The notes below the pieces were generated by a model, which was not told where the DNA came from, searched no databases, and saw only the letters and a list, made by a program, of their open reading frames with translations. Both the position numbers and the translations under genes were made by a program. From Nostocales cyanobacterium HT-58-2 (GTDB taxonomy: Bacteria > Cyanobacteriota > Cyanobacteriia > Cyanobacteriales > Nostocaceae), in NCBI GenBank assembly GCA_002163975.1, contig CP019636.1, positions 6,823,501 to 6,887,500 on the forward strand: DNA of 64,000 nucleotides, in the 5' to 3' direction. Every line of letters begins with the position of its first letter. Position 1 is the first letter of the stretch. Below, in pieces: positions 41,751-50,515 of this stretch.

Positions 41751-44381
41751 ATGTCCTTTGTTCCTCTGCACATTCACAGTGACTACAGTCTGCTTGATGG
41801 GGCAAGTCAGCTGCCAGATTTAGCAGATCGCGCTATCGAATTGGGGATTAAAGCAATCGCCCTTACAGATCATGGTGTGATGTATGGTGCGATCGAACTT
41901 ATTAAAATATGCCGCAATAAAAATATTAAGCCAATTATTGGTAACGAAATGTATATCATTAACGGCGATATCACAAAACAAGAACGCCGTCCCCGTTATC
42001 ATCAAGTCGTATTAGCTAAAAATACAAAAGGATATAAAAACTTAGTTAAACTCACAACATTATCTCACCTAAATGGTGTGCAAGGCAAAGGAATTTTTTC
42101 TCGTCCTTGCGTTAATAAAGAATTATTAAAACAATACCACGAAGGCTTAATTGTCACTAGTGCTTGTTTAGGTGGAGAAGTTCCCCAAGCAATTCTGAGT
42201 GGAAAATTAGAGGCTGCACGTAAAGTTGCTCGCTGGTATAAAGAAGTTTTTGGAGAAGATTATTATTTAGAAATTCAAGACCACGGCTCCCCAGAAGACC
42301 GGATTGTGAATGTAGAAATTGTCAAAATTGCGCGGGAGCTAAATATAAAACTTGTCGCCACGAATGATTCACATTTTATTTCTTGTTACGACGTAGAAGC
42401 ACACGATGCGTTGCTATGCATTCAGACTGGTAAATTGATTGCTGAAGATAATCGTATGCGTTATAGCGGCACAGAATATCTCAAATCCGCTGAAGAAATG
42501 AAGCTATTATTTCGTGACCATTTGCCAGAAGATGTCATTGAAGAAGCTGTTTCTAATACCGTCGAAGTTGCAGATAAAGTCGAATCTTACCAAATTTTAG
42601 GTGAACCTCGCCTTCCCAATTATCCTATTCCATCAGGTCACACTGCTGACACATATGTTGAACATGTGGCTTGGCAAGGGCTCTTAGAAAAATTAAATCG
42701 CAAATCTAGAAATGAAGTTGATCCAGTTTATAAAGATAGGCTGGAATATGAACTTAAAATGCTTCAGAAGATGGGATTTTCCACATACTTTTTAGTTGTG
42801 TGGGACTACATCAAATTTGCGAGAGATAATAATATTCCTGTTGGTCCTGGTCGCGGTTCGGCAGCGGGTTCATTGGTTGCTTATACAATGGGAATTACTA
42901 ACATTGACCCCGTGCATCATGGACTGCTCTTTGAAAGATTTCTTAATCCCGAACGTAAATCTATGCCTGATATCGATACAGATTTCTGTATTGAACAACG
43001 GGATAAAGTCATTGAGTATGTCACTAAAAAATACGGTAAAGAAAGAGTTGCTCAAATCATTACCTTTAACCGCCTGACTTCCAAAGCAGTTTTAAAAGAT
43101 GTTGCCAGAGTGTTAAATATTCCCTATGGGGAATCAGATAAGATGGCAAAGCTTATCCCCGTTTCCCGAGGGAAACCCACCAAACTCAAGGTGATGATTT
43201 CCGACGCCACACCAGAACCAGAATTTAAAGAAAAATATGACAATGATCCAAGGGTACGCCATTGGGTTGATATGGCAATTCGTATTGAGGGAACGAACAA
43301 AACCTTTGGTGTGCATGCAGCAGGTGTGGTAATTTCTGCTGAACCATTAGATGAAATTGTCCCGCTACAAAAAAATAACGATGGTTCTGTGATTACTCAG
43401 TATTTCATGGAAGACTTGGAATTACTGGGACTGCTAAAAATGGATTTTTTGGGTTTAAAGAACCTGACGATGATCCAGAAAACCATTGATTTGATTCAGC
43501 AGAACCGCGGATATAGAATTGATCCATACGATATCACTTCTCAAGAAAGAAAAGCTCAAAGGATATTAGCAAAAGGTGAATTGACCACCTTACCAAAAGA
43601 TGTTAAGAAGACCTATGACCTTTTAGAGGCAGGTGAATTAGAAGGCATCTTTCAATTAGAATCTTCTGGGATGCGGCAAATAGTACGTGATTTAAAGCCT
43701 TCTAATCTAGAAGATATTTCATCAATTTTAGCCCTATATCGACCGGGACCATTAGATGCAGGACTAATTCCCAAGTTTATCAACCGTAAACATGGTCGAG
43801 AGAAGATTGACTATGAAACCCAAATTCTAGAACCCATATTAAACGAAACCTATGGAATCATGGTTTATCAAGAGCAAATCATGAAAATTGCTCAAGATAT
43901 GGCTGGATATTCTCTAGGACAAGCGGACTTGCTGCGCCGCGCCATGGGGAAAAAGAAAGTTGACGAGATGATGAAGCAGCGAGAAAAGTTTGTGGATGGC
44001 GCTGCCAAAAATGGAGTGAAAAAACAAATTGCTGAAGAATTATTCGAGCAAATGGTGAAGTTTGCTGAATATTGCCTCAGCTATGACACGGAAGTGTTAA
44101 CAGTGGAGTATGGCTATTTGCAAATCGGAGAGATTGTAGAAAAGGGCATTGAATGCAGTGTGTATACAGTTGATGGTAACGGGAATATTTACACGCAACC
44201 TGTTGCGCAGTGGCATAATCGCGGACAGCAAGAAGTTTTTGAGTATTGTTTAGATGATGGTTCGGTGATTCGGGCAACGAAAGACCATAAATTTATGACG
44301 ACTGATGGGCAAATGTTACCGATTGATGAGATATTTGAGCGGGGATTGGATTTGATGAGAGTTGAGGGATTACCAGAATAG
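41751..44381 (+). CDS. dnaE: DNA polymerase III alpha subunit, N-terminal half with split N-intein
   Basis: The gene encodes the first part of the replicative polymerase. It starts MSFVPLHIHSDYSLLDGAS, the PHP domain, and includes the polymerase core blocks PVGPGRGSAAGSLVAYTMG, MPDIDTDFCIEQRDKVI and FGVHAAGVVIS. The extein ends at KFAEY, and the last 102 codons (44073-44378) are an N-intein beginning CLSYDTEVLTVEYG and ending VEGLPE; the internal TKDHKFMT is the block B-type motif. The C-half, with its own C-intein, must lie elsewhere; the two proteins splice in trans. The open frame extends 20 codons upstream to 41691; the ATG at 41751 is chosen from the family start. A palindromic repeat begins at the last base of the stop codon. 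Confidence 0.95.
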   Translation: MSFVPLHIHSDYSLLDGASQLPDLADRAIELGIKAIALTDHGVMYGAIELIKICRNKNIKPIIGNEMYIINGDITKQERRPRYHQVVLAKNTKGYKNLVKLTTLSHLNGVQGKGIFSRPCVNKELLKQYHEGLIVTSACLGGEVPQAILSGKLEAARKVARWYKEVFGEDYYLEIQDHGSPEDRIVNVEIVKIARELNIKLVATNDSHFISCYDVEAHDALLCIQTGKLIAEDNRMRYSGTEYLKSAEEMKLLFRDHLPEDVIEEAVSNTVEVADKVESYQILGEPRLPNYPIPSGHTADTYVEHVAWQGLLEKLNRKSRNEVDPVYKDRLEYELKMLQKMGFSTYFLVVWDYIKFARDNNIPVGPGRGSAAGSLVAYTMGITNIDPVHHGLLFERFLNPERKSMPDIDTDFCIEQRDKVIEYVTKKYGKERVAQIITFNRLTSKAVLKDVARVLNIPYGESDKMAKLIPVSRGKPTKLKVMISDATPEPEFKEKYDNDPRVRHWVDMAIRIEGTNKTFGVHAAGVVISAEPLDEIVPLQKNNDGSVITQYFMEDLELLGLLKMDFLGLKNLTMIQKTIDLIQQNRGYRIDPYDITSQERKAQRILAKGELTTLPKDVKKTYDLLEAGELEGIFQLESSGMRQIVRDLKPSNLEDISSILALYRPGPLDAGLIPKFINRKHGREKIDYETQILEPILNETYGIMVYQEQIMKIAQDMAGYSLGQADLLRRAMGKKKVDEMMKQREKFVDGAAKNGVKKQIAEELFEQMVKFAEYCLSYDTEVLTVEYGYLQIGEIVEKGIECSVYTVDGNGNIYTQPVAQWHNRGQQEVFEYCLDDGSVIRATKDHKFMTTDGQMLPIDEIFERGLDLMRVEGLPE
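44073..44378 (+). other. Split DnaE N-intein coding segment
   Basis: The 102-residue intein half starts with the catalytic Cys1 after the extein tyrosine. Features of the fast DnaE class are present: NGNIYTQPVAQWHNRGQQEV, FEYCLDDGS, then IRATKDHKFMTTDGQMLPID and ERGLDLMRV. The length equals that remembered for the Nostoc punctiforme DnaE N-intein, with roughly 80 percent identity by memory; differences include Tyr15, Gln17, Glu20 and Gly25. It has no endonuclease domain. Confidence 0.93.
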
Positions 44382-44488
44382 TAGGATGCGTTAGCGCTAC
44401 TCGTAACGCATCAACAAATGCGATGCGTTACGGCAAATACTCACTTTCTCAAACTTTCAAATTATTACATAGCCGTAACACATCCTAC
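44381..44488. repeat. Palindromic (MITE-like) repeat abutting the dnaE stop codon
   Basis: The element starts GTAGGATGCGTTAGCG and ends CGTAACACATCCTAC, giving imperfect terminal inverted repeats, with internal GTAACGCATC/GATGCGTTAC arms. Relatives occur at 1188-1243 and 35640-35785. Its first base is the last base of the dnaE TAG stop codon. Confidence 0.75.
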
Positions 44489-44513
44489 GGTTATTCGTGG
44501 ACGAGGCTTTTCC

Positions 44514-44765
44514 ACTCATCGTCGAGGTTTTAACACTCGTGAACGAGTCTTTTATACTCGTTGCCGAGGTTCCAATACTCGCTCACGAGTCTTTACCACT
44601 CAACCTTGAGTCTTTTGTACTCATCACCGAGGTTCTGATACTCGTCCACGAGTCTTTACCACTCGTCGTCGAGTCTTCACCACTCATCGTTGAGTCTTTA
44701 ACACTCGTTCACGAATATAAAAGACTCATCACCGAGGTTCCGATACTCGTCTATGAATCCATGAG
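44514..44765. repeat. 21-bp minisatellite, twelve in-phase units
   Basis: Twelve consecutive units of exactly 21 bp run without a single length change. Each starts ACTC and most follow the scheme ACTCGTC-N-ACGAGT-CTTTACC, so each contains an inverted repeat ACTCGT/ACGAGT. Two sub-types alternate, one with GAGTCTTTACC and one with GAGGTTCCGAT endings. A diverged 23-base unit precedes at 44491-44513. The period is seven codons, so one frame gives a heptad-repeat peptide (L-V-H-E-S-L-P-like), but the frame has no ribosome-binding site. Confidence 0.93.
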
Positions 44766-44995
44766 TCTCGGCGAATGGAATTCGCAGCTACACAAACTAA
44801 GTCCCTTCTCCTGCGGAGACGCTACGCGAACGGGTGACGCTCCTGACGTCGCTACCGCTGCGCTAACGCAGTCTTGCCTAGGTCGGGAGATCCTCCTGCA
44901 GCGCTGTCTCACCGCCTACGCAGACTAATGGAATTGAAACCCACGGAGGTAGGTTTTGTTTGTATAGGCGCGGTTTCTAACCGCCAGCTAAGATT
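44766..44995. other. GC-rich repeat patch after the minisatellite
   Basis: From about 44805 to 44930 the DNA is a mosaic of short palindromic phrases (TCTCCTGCGGAGACGC, GCTACCGCTGCGC, CTCCTGCAGCGC) of the type also seen at 12800, 13610, 37880 and 54340. No gene is seen. Confidence 0.5.
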
Positions 44996-45319
44996 TTATT
45001 CAGCTTCAATCCAACCCCTTGCCATCTCAATAGGAATGCCAATAGGAGCAAATAATACCTTCCGCACAGAAGAATCTTCATGATTCAAAGCTTGAATTAA
45101 AGCTGGTACTGCCTGGGTATCTTTTTTCTCTGGCGCGTCGCTTCTCTCCTGCTGCTTCGCCTGCACCGTTTCCACCACCAAGCCAAAATCAAACGGTGAC
45201 GGTGAGTTTTGCCGCTGTGCTGTTTTACTCCCTTCCACATCTGTTATGGTGTACAGTTCCCACCAACGTTGGTAGACATCACATACAGATTGCAGGTATT
45301 TTTGAAAATCTACGCTCAT
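44996..45319 (-). pseudogene. Collapsed NACHT/HEAT-type gene remnant
   Basis: The 107-residue product joins two unrelated-looking parts. Residues 1-60 (VDFQKYLQSVCDVYQRWWEL then YTITDVEG and FDFGLVVETVQ) resemble the N-terminus of large cyanobacterial NACHT NTPases; residues 68-90 (TQAVPALIQALNHEDSSVRK) are one HEAT repeat, as found at the C-terminus of such proteins. The last 20 residues are not HEAT-like. The most economical reading is a large internal deletion that fused the two ends of a NACHT-HEAT gene, followed by a frameshift. A functional small protein cannot be excluded. Confidence 0.55.
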
Positions 45320-45823
45320 GCAGGAATTTAACTGAATTAATGGCTGAAATTGTTTTTGATGGTACTTACTGATTAATATAAATCTTTTATATGTTTACTT
45401 GCTGGTGATTTCTACATCGAGAACCATGGTGTAGAGTACCCGCCTTGTTCCATTCGACACGCACTTGTGTTCGGTAACAGCAAGGGCGACAACAAGGGCG
45501 ATCGCCACTCGCTTATCTAATTTGTATATTCACTTGTTTATTGACTGCTAAATGAGAAAGTCGTTTTGGGGCTGGAGTTGTCCTTGAAGCGAATGAATAT
45601 CCCGACTCAGTTAAGTCATCCTTTTTCCTGCCCAGACTTACTCGCGTTCATTTCATTCAAAGTTTTTCAGTTCAAAGTTCAAAAATTTTGAATTTTGCAT
45701 TTTGAATTCTCGCGAAGCGAGAGTCACCCTGGCTGTGTTATGTGATTTGAGGGAAGCACCCTGTTTGCATATGAAATGCAAAAAATTTTGTGATAGATGA
45801 TTGTGCTTCTAAAATGTTGTCAA
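45320..45823. other. Spacer with AT-rich inverted block
   Basis: No gene is seen in 504 bases. At about 45670-45725 there is a block TTCAAAGTTCAAAA / TTTTGAATTTTG followed by a CTCGC-GAA-GCGAG hairpin (45709-45721) and a GTCACCCTGGC phrase; it resembles the blocks at 12598 and 13672. A GGGCGACAACAAGGGCGATCG stretch is at about 45487. Confidence 0.5.
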
Positions 45824-47215
45824 TTAGCCAATTCGCGTCCAATGTGTTGGTAGCTGCACATTGTCTGGCAAGCGAGTTGTATCATCACCCAGAGCCAGTG
45901 TAATCTGATGCGGTTCTAAGTTTTTCACTCCTGTTAGGATTGCCCCTTCGAGTTTGACATCACTCATATTGGTTGCATTCAGGTTAGCACCCATGAGATT
46001 TGCCCCACAGAGGTTCGCTTCATGGAGGATTGCCATTTGTAAGTTAGTACCCATCAGATTTGCTCCTCTGAAGTCAGCTTCTCTAAGGCTTGCTTCAGAA
46101 AGGTTGGCAAAAAATACCTCTGTCTGTTGTAGTTTGGCTGCGTTGAGGTTTGCTTGCTGCAGGTTTGCTCCATTGAGGTTTGCTTGTTGCAAATTGGCTC
46201 CAATCAAACCTGTTCCCTGCAAGTTGGCTTTACCCAGCTTTGCTCCTTGCAAATTAGCTAAAAACAGCTTTGCTCCTTGTAAGTTCGTGCCTTTTAAATT
46301 TGACCCTTGCAAATTGGCTTTATATAAGTTAGCTCCTTGTAGATTAGCTCCACGCAGAGTTGCTCCTGTAAGATTTGCTGCACGCAAGTTTGCCGCACAG
46401 ACCCAAGCCCGATTTAGATTTGCCCCACACAAATTGGCATCTGCTAAATTGGTTGATTGCAAGTTGGCTTCATAGAGCAGTGCTCCTGAGAGTTTAGCAC
46501 CATCCAAATCAGCCTCACACAAATCGGCTCCCCGCAGGTCTACTTCAGTCAGGTTGGCTCCCCGCATATCTGCTTGTTGCAGATTGGCTTTATGCAGGTC
46601 TGCTCCTCTGATGTCGGCATACCGTAAATTAATTTTCTGATTTGGCTGGTCTTTTTCTGCATCGCGCCGAGCAATAACGCTCAAGGCTGCTTGAATATCT
46701 GTACGAATTCTGGCTGGCTTTTCTTCAGTTTCCTCCTCTTGTCGATTGCGCTCACCATTCTCTCGCACAAAAGCAGTCAGGATTTCCATGACTGTCCAAT
46801 ATTCTTTGGGACAATCCTGAGCAACTCTTTCTAGGGCATAAATTGCACCTGTCCGTGTGGCAACACTTTCATGTCCGAGCTGGGTAATTGCTGTCATGAA
46901 GCGTTCTGCAATCAGCCGTTCTTGGGCAAGCTGAGTATTCTGTGTTTCTATCTCATTGGTTTTTTCAGCTGCGATCGCACTTTTTTGACTGGCTTCCACT
47001 CGTTTGGCTGCCACATATGCATGAATCATCACTGCTAATCCCAAGAAAAAAGTAGCAGTTGTTGATAATGCTTGAGTTCTATTTTCTACTTTTTGTTGAC
47101 TTGACAATCCCTCCGTTTTAGAAAATGTTATGAAAATTACAATTGGTGATAAAATAAACATCGCTGAGATTACTATCAACCAATTTTTTCGTACGTCTGT
47201 CTTCCTAGCAGACAT
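45824..47215 (-). CDS. Membrane-anchored pentapeptide-repeat protein
   Basis: The 463-residue protein has two N-terminal membrane helices (NWLIVISAMFILSPIVIFIT, then TTATFFLGLAVMIHAYVA), a linker of about 90 residues with a helical region (RFMTAITQLGHESVATRTGA, then IYALERVAQ) and from about residue 200 to 440 a run of some 45 pentapeptides of the A-(D/N)-L-x-x type, such as ANLQGANLYKANLQGSNLKG. These fold into a right-handed beta-helix. Cyanobacteria have many such proteins of unknown function. The N-terminal EYWTVMEILTAFVRENGERN region recurs in this family. The start codon is at 47215; the end reads NVQLPTHWTRIG. Confidence 0.82.
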   Translation of the reverse strand: MSARKTDVRKNWLIVISAMFILSPIVIFITFSKTEGLSSQQKVENRTQALSTTATFFLGLAVMIHAYVAAKRVEASQKSAIAAEKTNEIETQNTQLAQERLIAERFMTAITQLGHESVATRTGAIYALERVAQDCPKEYWTVMEILTAFVRENGERNRQEEETEEKPARIRTDIQAALSVIARRDAEKDQPNQKINLRYADIRGADLHKANLQQADMRGANLTEVDLRGADLCEADLDGAKLSGALLYEANLQSTNLADANLCGANLNRAWVCAANLRAANLTGATLRGANLQGANLYKANLQGSNLKGTNLQGAKLFLANLQGAKLGKANLQGTGLIGANLQQANLNGANLQQANLNAAKLQQTEVFFANLSEASLREADFRGANLMGTNLQMAILHEANLCGANLMGANLNATNMSDVKLEGAILTGVKNLEPHQITLALGDDTTRLPDNVQLPTHWTRIG

Positions 47216-48126
47216 AGTTGTGGTGTCCCTCTAAACACAGAATTTTCACGTAGAGTATAGGGAAAAAGCGTATAGCATCTGCCTGGAAATTTCAATATCT
47301 CCCGAAAGCTCGGTAAATATCGCTCTTTCTCAACCAGATGAGAGATCTATCGTAAGTAGATCAGCTTCACAGAGAACTGTGAATTGTTGATTTATCTTCA
47401 TTAAGGTTTAGTGCATGACATCATGACATTTGTACAACTCCATTCATTTTTCTGTTGGAAATTTTTGCTAATAGATAACCTAGTACCTCCCTTAAAGGCA
47501 TAAAAGGAGGATGGCACAAAGTAACAAGATGTTCCACAGCTCTTTGTTCTAGAAAATCAATTGCACATTAACAAGGTTCCGTCTTTTAAAAAAATATTTT
47601 TCTGACTCTTATTCCTCCATGTTCTTTAAAGTATTTATTGTTGAATTACTTTTATAAAAAATGCAACCGTCTACGGAAAGATTTTTGATACTTTTTTTAG
47701 GTTTCCTAGCTAATCTATGGCTGAAGCGATAATTGTAGCTAATATCCCTAATTTTAGACAGTAATAGTTAATACTTCAGTCAGGAGGTAGAGTATTTACA
47801 GAAAACTTACATTATAAAGATTTAATGAATATAATAGTTTTCTTTGATTTTTGAACTTGACTTTTTTCAAGAAACCTTGCTCTACACAGAAAGCATAGAG
47901 GAAAGAGACGAGGATTTCAAGATTCAATTGGGATTTCTATAAGCAGGTAACTCAAGCCAAAAAACAGAAAAATATTTTGTGCGAGTGTGTTATTGATCAT
48001 GTCAAAACTGCAATTTTTATATTAAGATAAAAAATTACAAAAAATTGAACCGATATAATAAATAAGTCAATCAAATTAAATAGAAAACCTCGCCCTGCCT
48101 CCGGCTTCCCTCTCCTTGACCTACAG
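47216..48126. other. AT-rich spacer with a truncated MITE fragment
   Basis: Over 911 bases no gene is seen. The sequence is AT-rich with A and T runs. At 48084-48120 lies AAAACCTCGCCCTGCC, then TCCGGCTTCCCTCTCCTTGAC, which matches the left inner part of the 104-bp MITE-like element (7118-7221) and stops six bases before the SelD-fusion start codon. Promoter signals could not be placed. Confidence 0.5.
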
Positions 48127-50442
48127 ATGCAGCAAAATTTACAGCCGATTGTTAAAGACTTAGTGCTGATTGGTGGTGGTCATAGCCACGCTATTTTGCT
48201 GAGAATGTTTGGTATGAAACCCATACCAGGAGTACGTTTGACGTTGATTACCGAAAGTTCTGATACACCGTACTCTGGGATGCTACCAGGACATATCGCT
48301 GGGTTTTACAGTCATGATGAATGCCATATTGATTTACGGCGCTTAGTGAGTTTTGCTCAAGCGCAGTTGTATCTTGACCGAGTTGTTGGTCTTGATTTAG
48401 AGAACAACAAAGTTATCTGTGCCAACCGTCCTGCGGTAACTTTTGATGTGTTGTCCATTGATATTGGTAGTACTCCCGCTGCAATATCTGTACCAGGTGC
48501 AGCAGAATATACCATCCCAGCTAAGCCAGTTGCTCAATTACTCCAATACTGGTATCAACTGTGTAAAGATGTTGCAGACAAAGTCTCCATATCACCTCAA
48601 GAACCGATGAAAATTGCAATTGTGGGTGGAGGTGCAGGCGGTGTGGAATTGGCACTATCAATGCAAGCTCATTTATCTCGGATTTTATCTCGTGTTTCAA
48701 CTGAGCCGGAAAACGAGAGAAAAGCTTTGGCAATTCATCTATTCCAGCGTGAAGCTGAACTGATGCCAAGTTATCACAAGTCAGTGCGGGATCTTGTGAA
48801 GCAAGTTTTACTCCAGCGCGGTGTTCAGTTGCATCTTGGGGAAAGTGTGTGTCAAGTTAAACCACATACAGTAATTTGTAAATCTGGTTTAACAGTTGAG
48901 TGCAACTCAATTTTTTGGGTGACACAAGCATCAGCACCCCACTGGTTAAAAGTTGCAGGACTGGCGACTGATGAGCAAGGTTTTATTTTGGTTGACGATA
49001 CATTGCAATCTGTATCTCACTCCCACGTCTTTGCTGCTGGCGATATTGCCACAATGGTCAATCATCCCCGTCCAAAAGCAGGAGTGTTTGCTGTACGGCA
49101 AGGCAAGCCTTTGTTTGAAAATTTGCAGCGGGTTTTGTTAGGCAAGCCCCTTAAAGCCTATAATCCACAAAAACAATATTTAAGTTTAATCGGTACGGGC
49201 GATGGACGTGCCATTGCCACACGTGGTTCTTTCACATTGCCACCTCATAAACTCCTTTGGCAATGGAAAGATTGGATTGATCGCAGATTTATGGATCGCT
49301 TTAGTGATTTGCCAGACATGAAGGGACAAGGGGGAGACACGGGGAAATTTTCTGTCTTTGCGTCACCCACTCTCCCCCTCTCTGCGTCTTCCCCCCTGAT
49401 GCGTTGTGCTGGATGTGGTTCAAAAGTGGGTAGTACAGTTCTAGAGAGAGTGTTGTCCCGCATCAAGTCAGAACAACCAGTTGGAGAAGAAAGAACGGAT
49501 ATCATCATTGGTTTGGATGCACCAGATGATGCGGCGGTGGTGCAAGTACCAACGGGACAGTTGATGGTACATACAATTGATTATTTTCGTACTCTGATCA
49601 ATGACCCATATATTTTTGGACAAATTAGCGCTAATCATTGCTTGAGTGATATTTTTGCGATGGGAGCTCTTCCTCAAAGTGCGCTGGCGATCGCCACTAT
49701 TCCCTATGCTGAATCAGCCAAAGTCGAGGAAACTCTATATCAGCTCTTATCTGGTGCAGTGAAGATACTCAACCAATCTCAAGCACCTCTTATAGGAGGA
49801 CACACCACCGAAGGCGCAGAACTAGGATTTGGATTATCCTGCAATGGTTTAGCTTATCCCGACAAACTGTTACGCAAAGGCGGAATGCAACCAGGACAGG
49901 TGCTCATTTTGACTAAAGCACTGGGAACAGGAACACTTTTTGCTGCTGATATGCGCCGCGAAGCCAAAGGATATTGGATTGATGATGCTGTAGAGTCGAT
50001 GCTCTTGTCAAATCAAGCCGCTGCGGCGTGTTTATTAGAACATGGCGCAACTGCTTGCACTGATGTGACAGGCTTTGGCTTGCTGGGACACTTGATGGAA
50101 ATGGTCTTAGCTTCTAATGTTGCAATTGAGTTACAGCTAGAAGCTATCCCAGTTTTGCCAGGCGCAAGGGAGACAATAGAAAAAGAGATTTTTAGCTCAC
50201 TGCATCCAGATAACCTACGGGCATCACGTTATATTGAGAACATAGAGCAAGTTCAGAATCATCCGCTTTATCCCTTGTTATTCGATCCACAAACTGCGGG
50301 TGGACTCTTAGCCTCTATCCCAGATTCACAAACTGATAGCTGTTTAGCTCAACTCAAAGCTTTGGGGTATGAGTGTAGTTGTGCGATCGCGCGTGTCGTG
50401 GCGCAGGTTGCGGGGAAAAAGCCCGTTATGCTAATTAAGTAA
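48127..50442 (+). CDS. selD: FAD/NAD(P)-oxidoreductase fused to selenide water dikinase (SelD)
   Basis: The 771-residue protein has two enzymes. Residues 1-390 are an NDH-2/sulfide-quinone-reductase-like flavoprotein: FAD motif LVLIGGGHSHAILL, NAD motif IAIVGGGAGGVELALSM and the second FAD motif HVFAAGDIA. Residues about 420-771 are SelD, which makes selenophosphate from selenide and ATP: Cys430 and Lys433 in RCAGCGSKVG, then LDAPDDAAVV, DIFAMGALPQSALA, IGGHTTEGAELGFG and DVTGFGLLGHLMEM. The fusion is known in cyanobacteria, where selenophosphate is thought to serve tRNA selenation. The linker (about 397-425, GGDTGKFSVFASPTLPLSAS) is encoded by a low-complexity stretch resembling dispersed repeats. 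Confidence 0.93.
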   Translation: MQQNLQPIVKDLVLIGGGHSHAILLRMFGMKPIPGVRLTLITESSDTPYSGMLPGHIAGFYSHDECHIDLRRLVSFAQAQLYLDRVVGLDLENNKVICANRPAVTFDVLSIDIGSTPAAISVPGAAEYTIPAKPVAQLLQYWYQLCKDVADKVSISPQEPMKIAIVGGGAGGVELALSMQAHLSRILSRVSTEPENERKALAIHLFQREAELMPSYHKSVRDLVKQVLLQRGVQLHLGESVCQVKPHTVICKSGLTVECNSIFWVTQASAPHWLKVAGLATDEQGFILVDDTLQSVSHSHVFAAGDIATMVNHPRPKAGVFAVRQGKPLFENLQRVLLGKPLKAYNPQKQYLSLIGTGDGRAIATRGSFTLPPHKLLWQWKDWIDRRFMDRFSDLPDMKGQGGDTGKFSVFASPTLPLSASSPLMRCAGCGSKVGSTVLERVLSRIKSEQPVGEERTDIIIGLDAPDDAAVVQVPTGQLMVHTIDYFRTLINDPYIFGQISANHCLSDIFAMGALPQSALAIATIPYAESAKVEETLYQLLSGAVKILNQSQAPLIGGHTTEGAELGFGLSCNGLAYPDKLLRKGGMQPGQVLILTKALGTGTLFAADMRREAKGYWIDDAVESMLLSNQAAAACLLEHGATACTDVTGFGLLGHLMEMVLASNVAIELQLEAIPVLPGARETIEKEIFSSLHPDNLRASRYIENIEQVQNHPLYPLLFDPQTAGGLLASIPDSQTDSCLAQLKALGYECSCAIARVVAQVAGKKPVMLIK

Positions 50443-50515
50443 CACTCTGGCTAACATATTACTGTTAATTGAAGCATTTATATTGAACAATTAATAATGT
50501 AGAATTACTTAATCA

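Noticed and set aside
44514..44765. CRISPR array
   Set aside because: The 21-bp units are contiguous with no unique spacers of 30-40 bases, and no cas gene is near.
44497..44928. Reading frame of 143 codons across the minisatellite, giving heptad repeats such as L-V-H-E-S-L-P
   Set aside because: The periodic peptide follows directly from a 21-bp DNA repeat. There is no ribosome-binding site, the C-terminal third is encoded by GC-rich dispersed repeats, and a second frame across the same repeat is equally open.
45954..46475. Plus-strand frame of 173 codons
   Set aside because: It is the complement of the pentapeptide-repeat region; its repeating R-F-A-P-x pattern mirrors the A-N-L-x-x codons.
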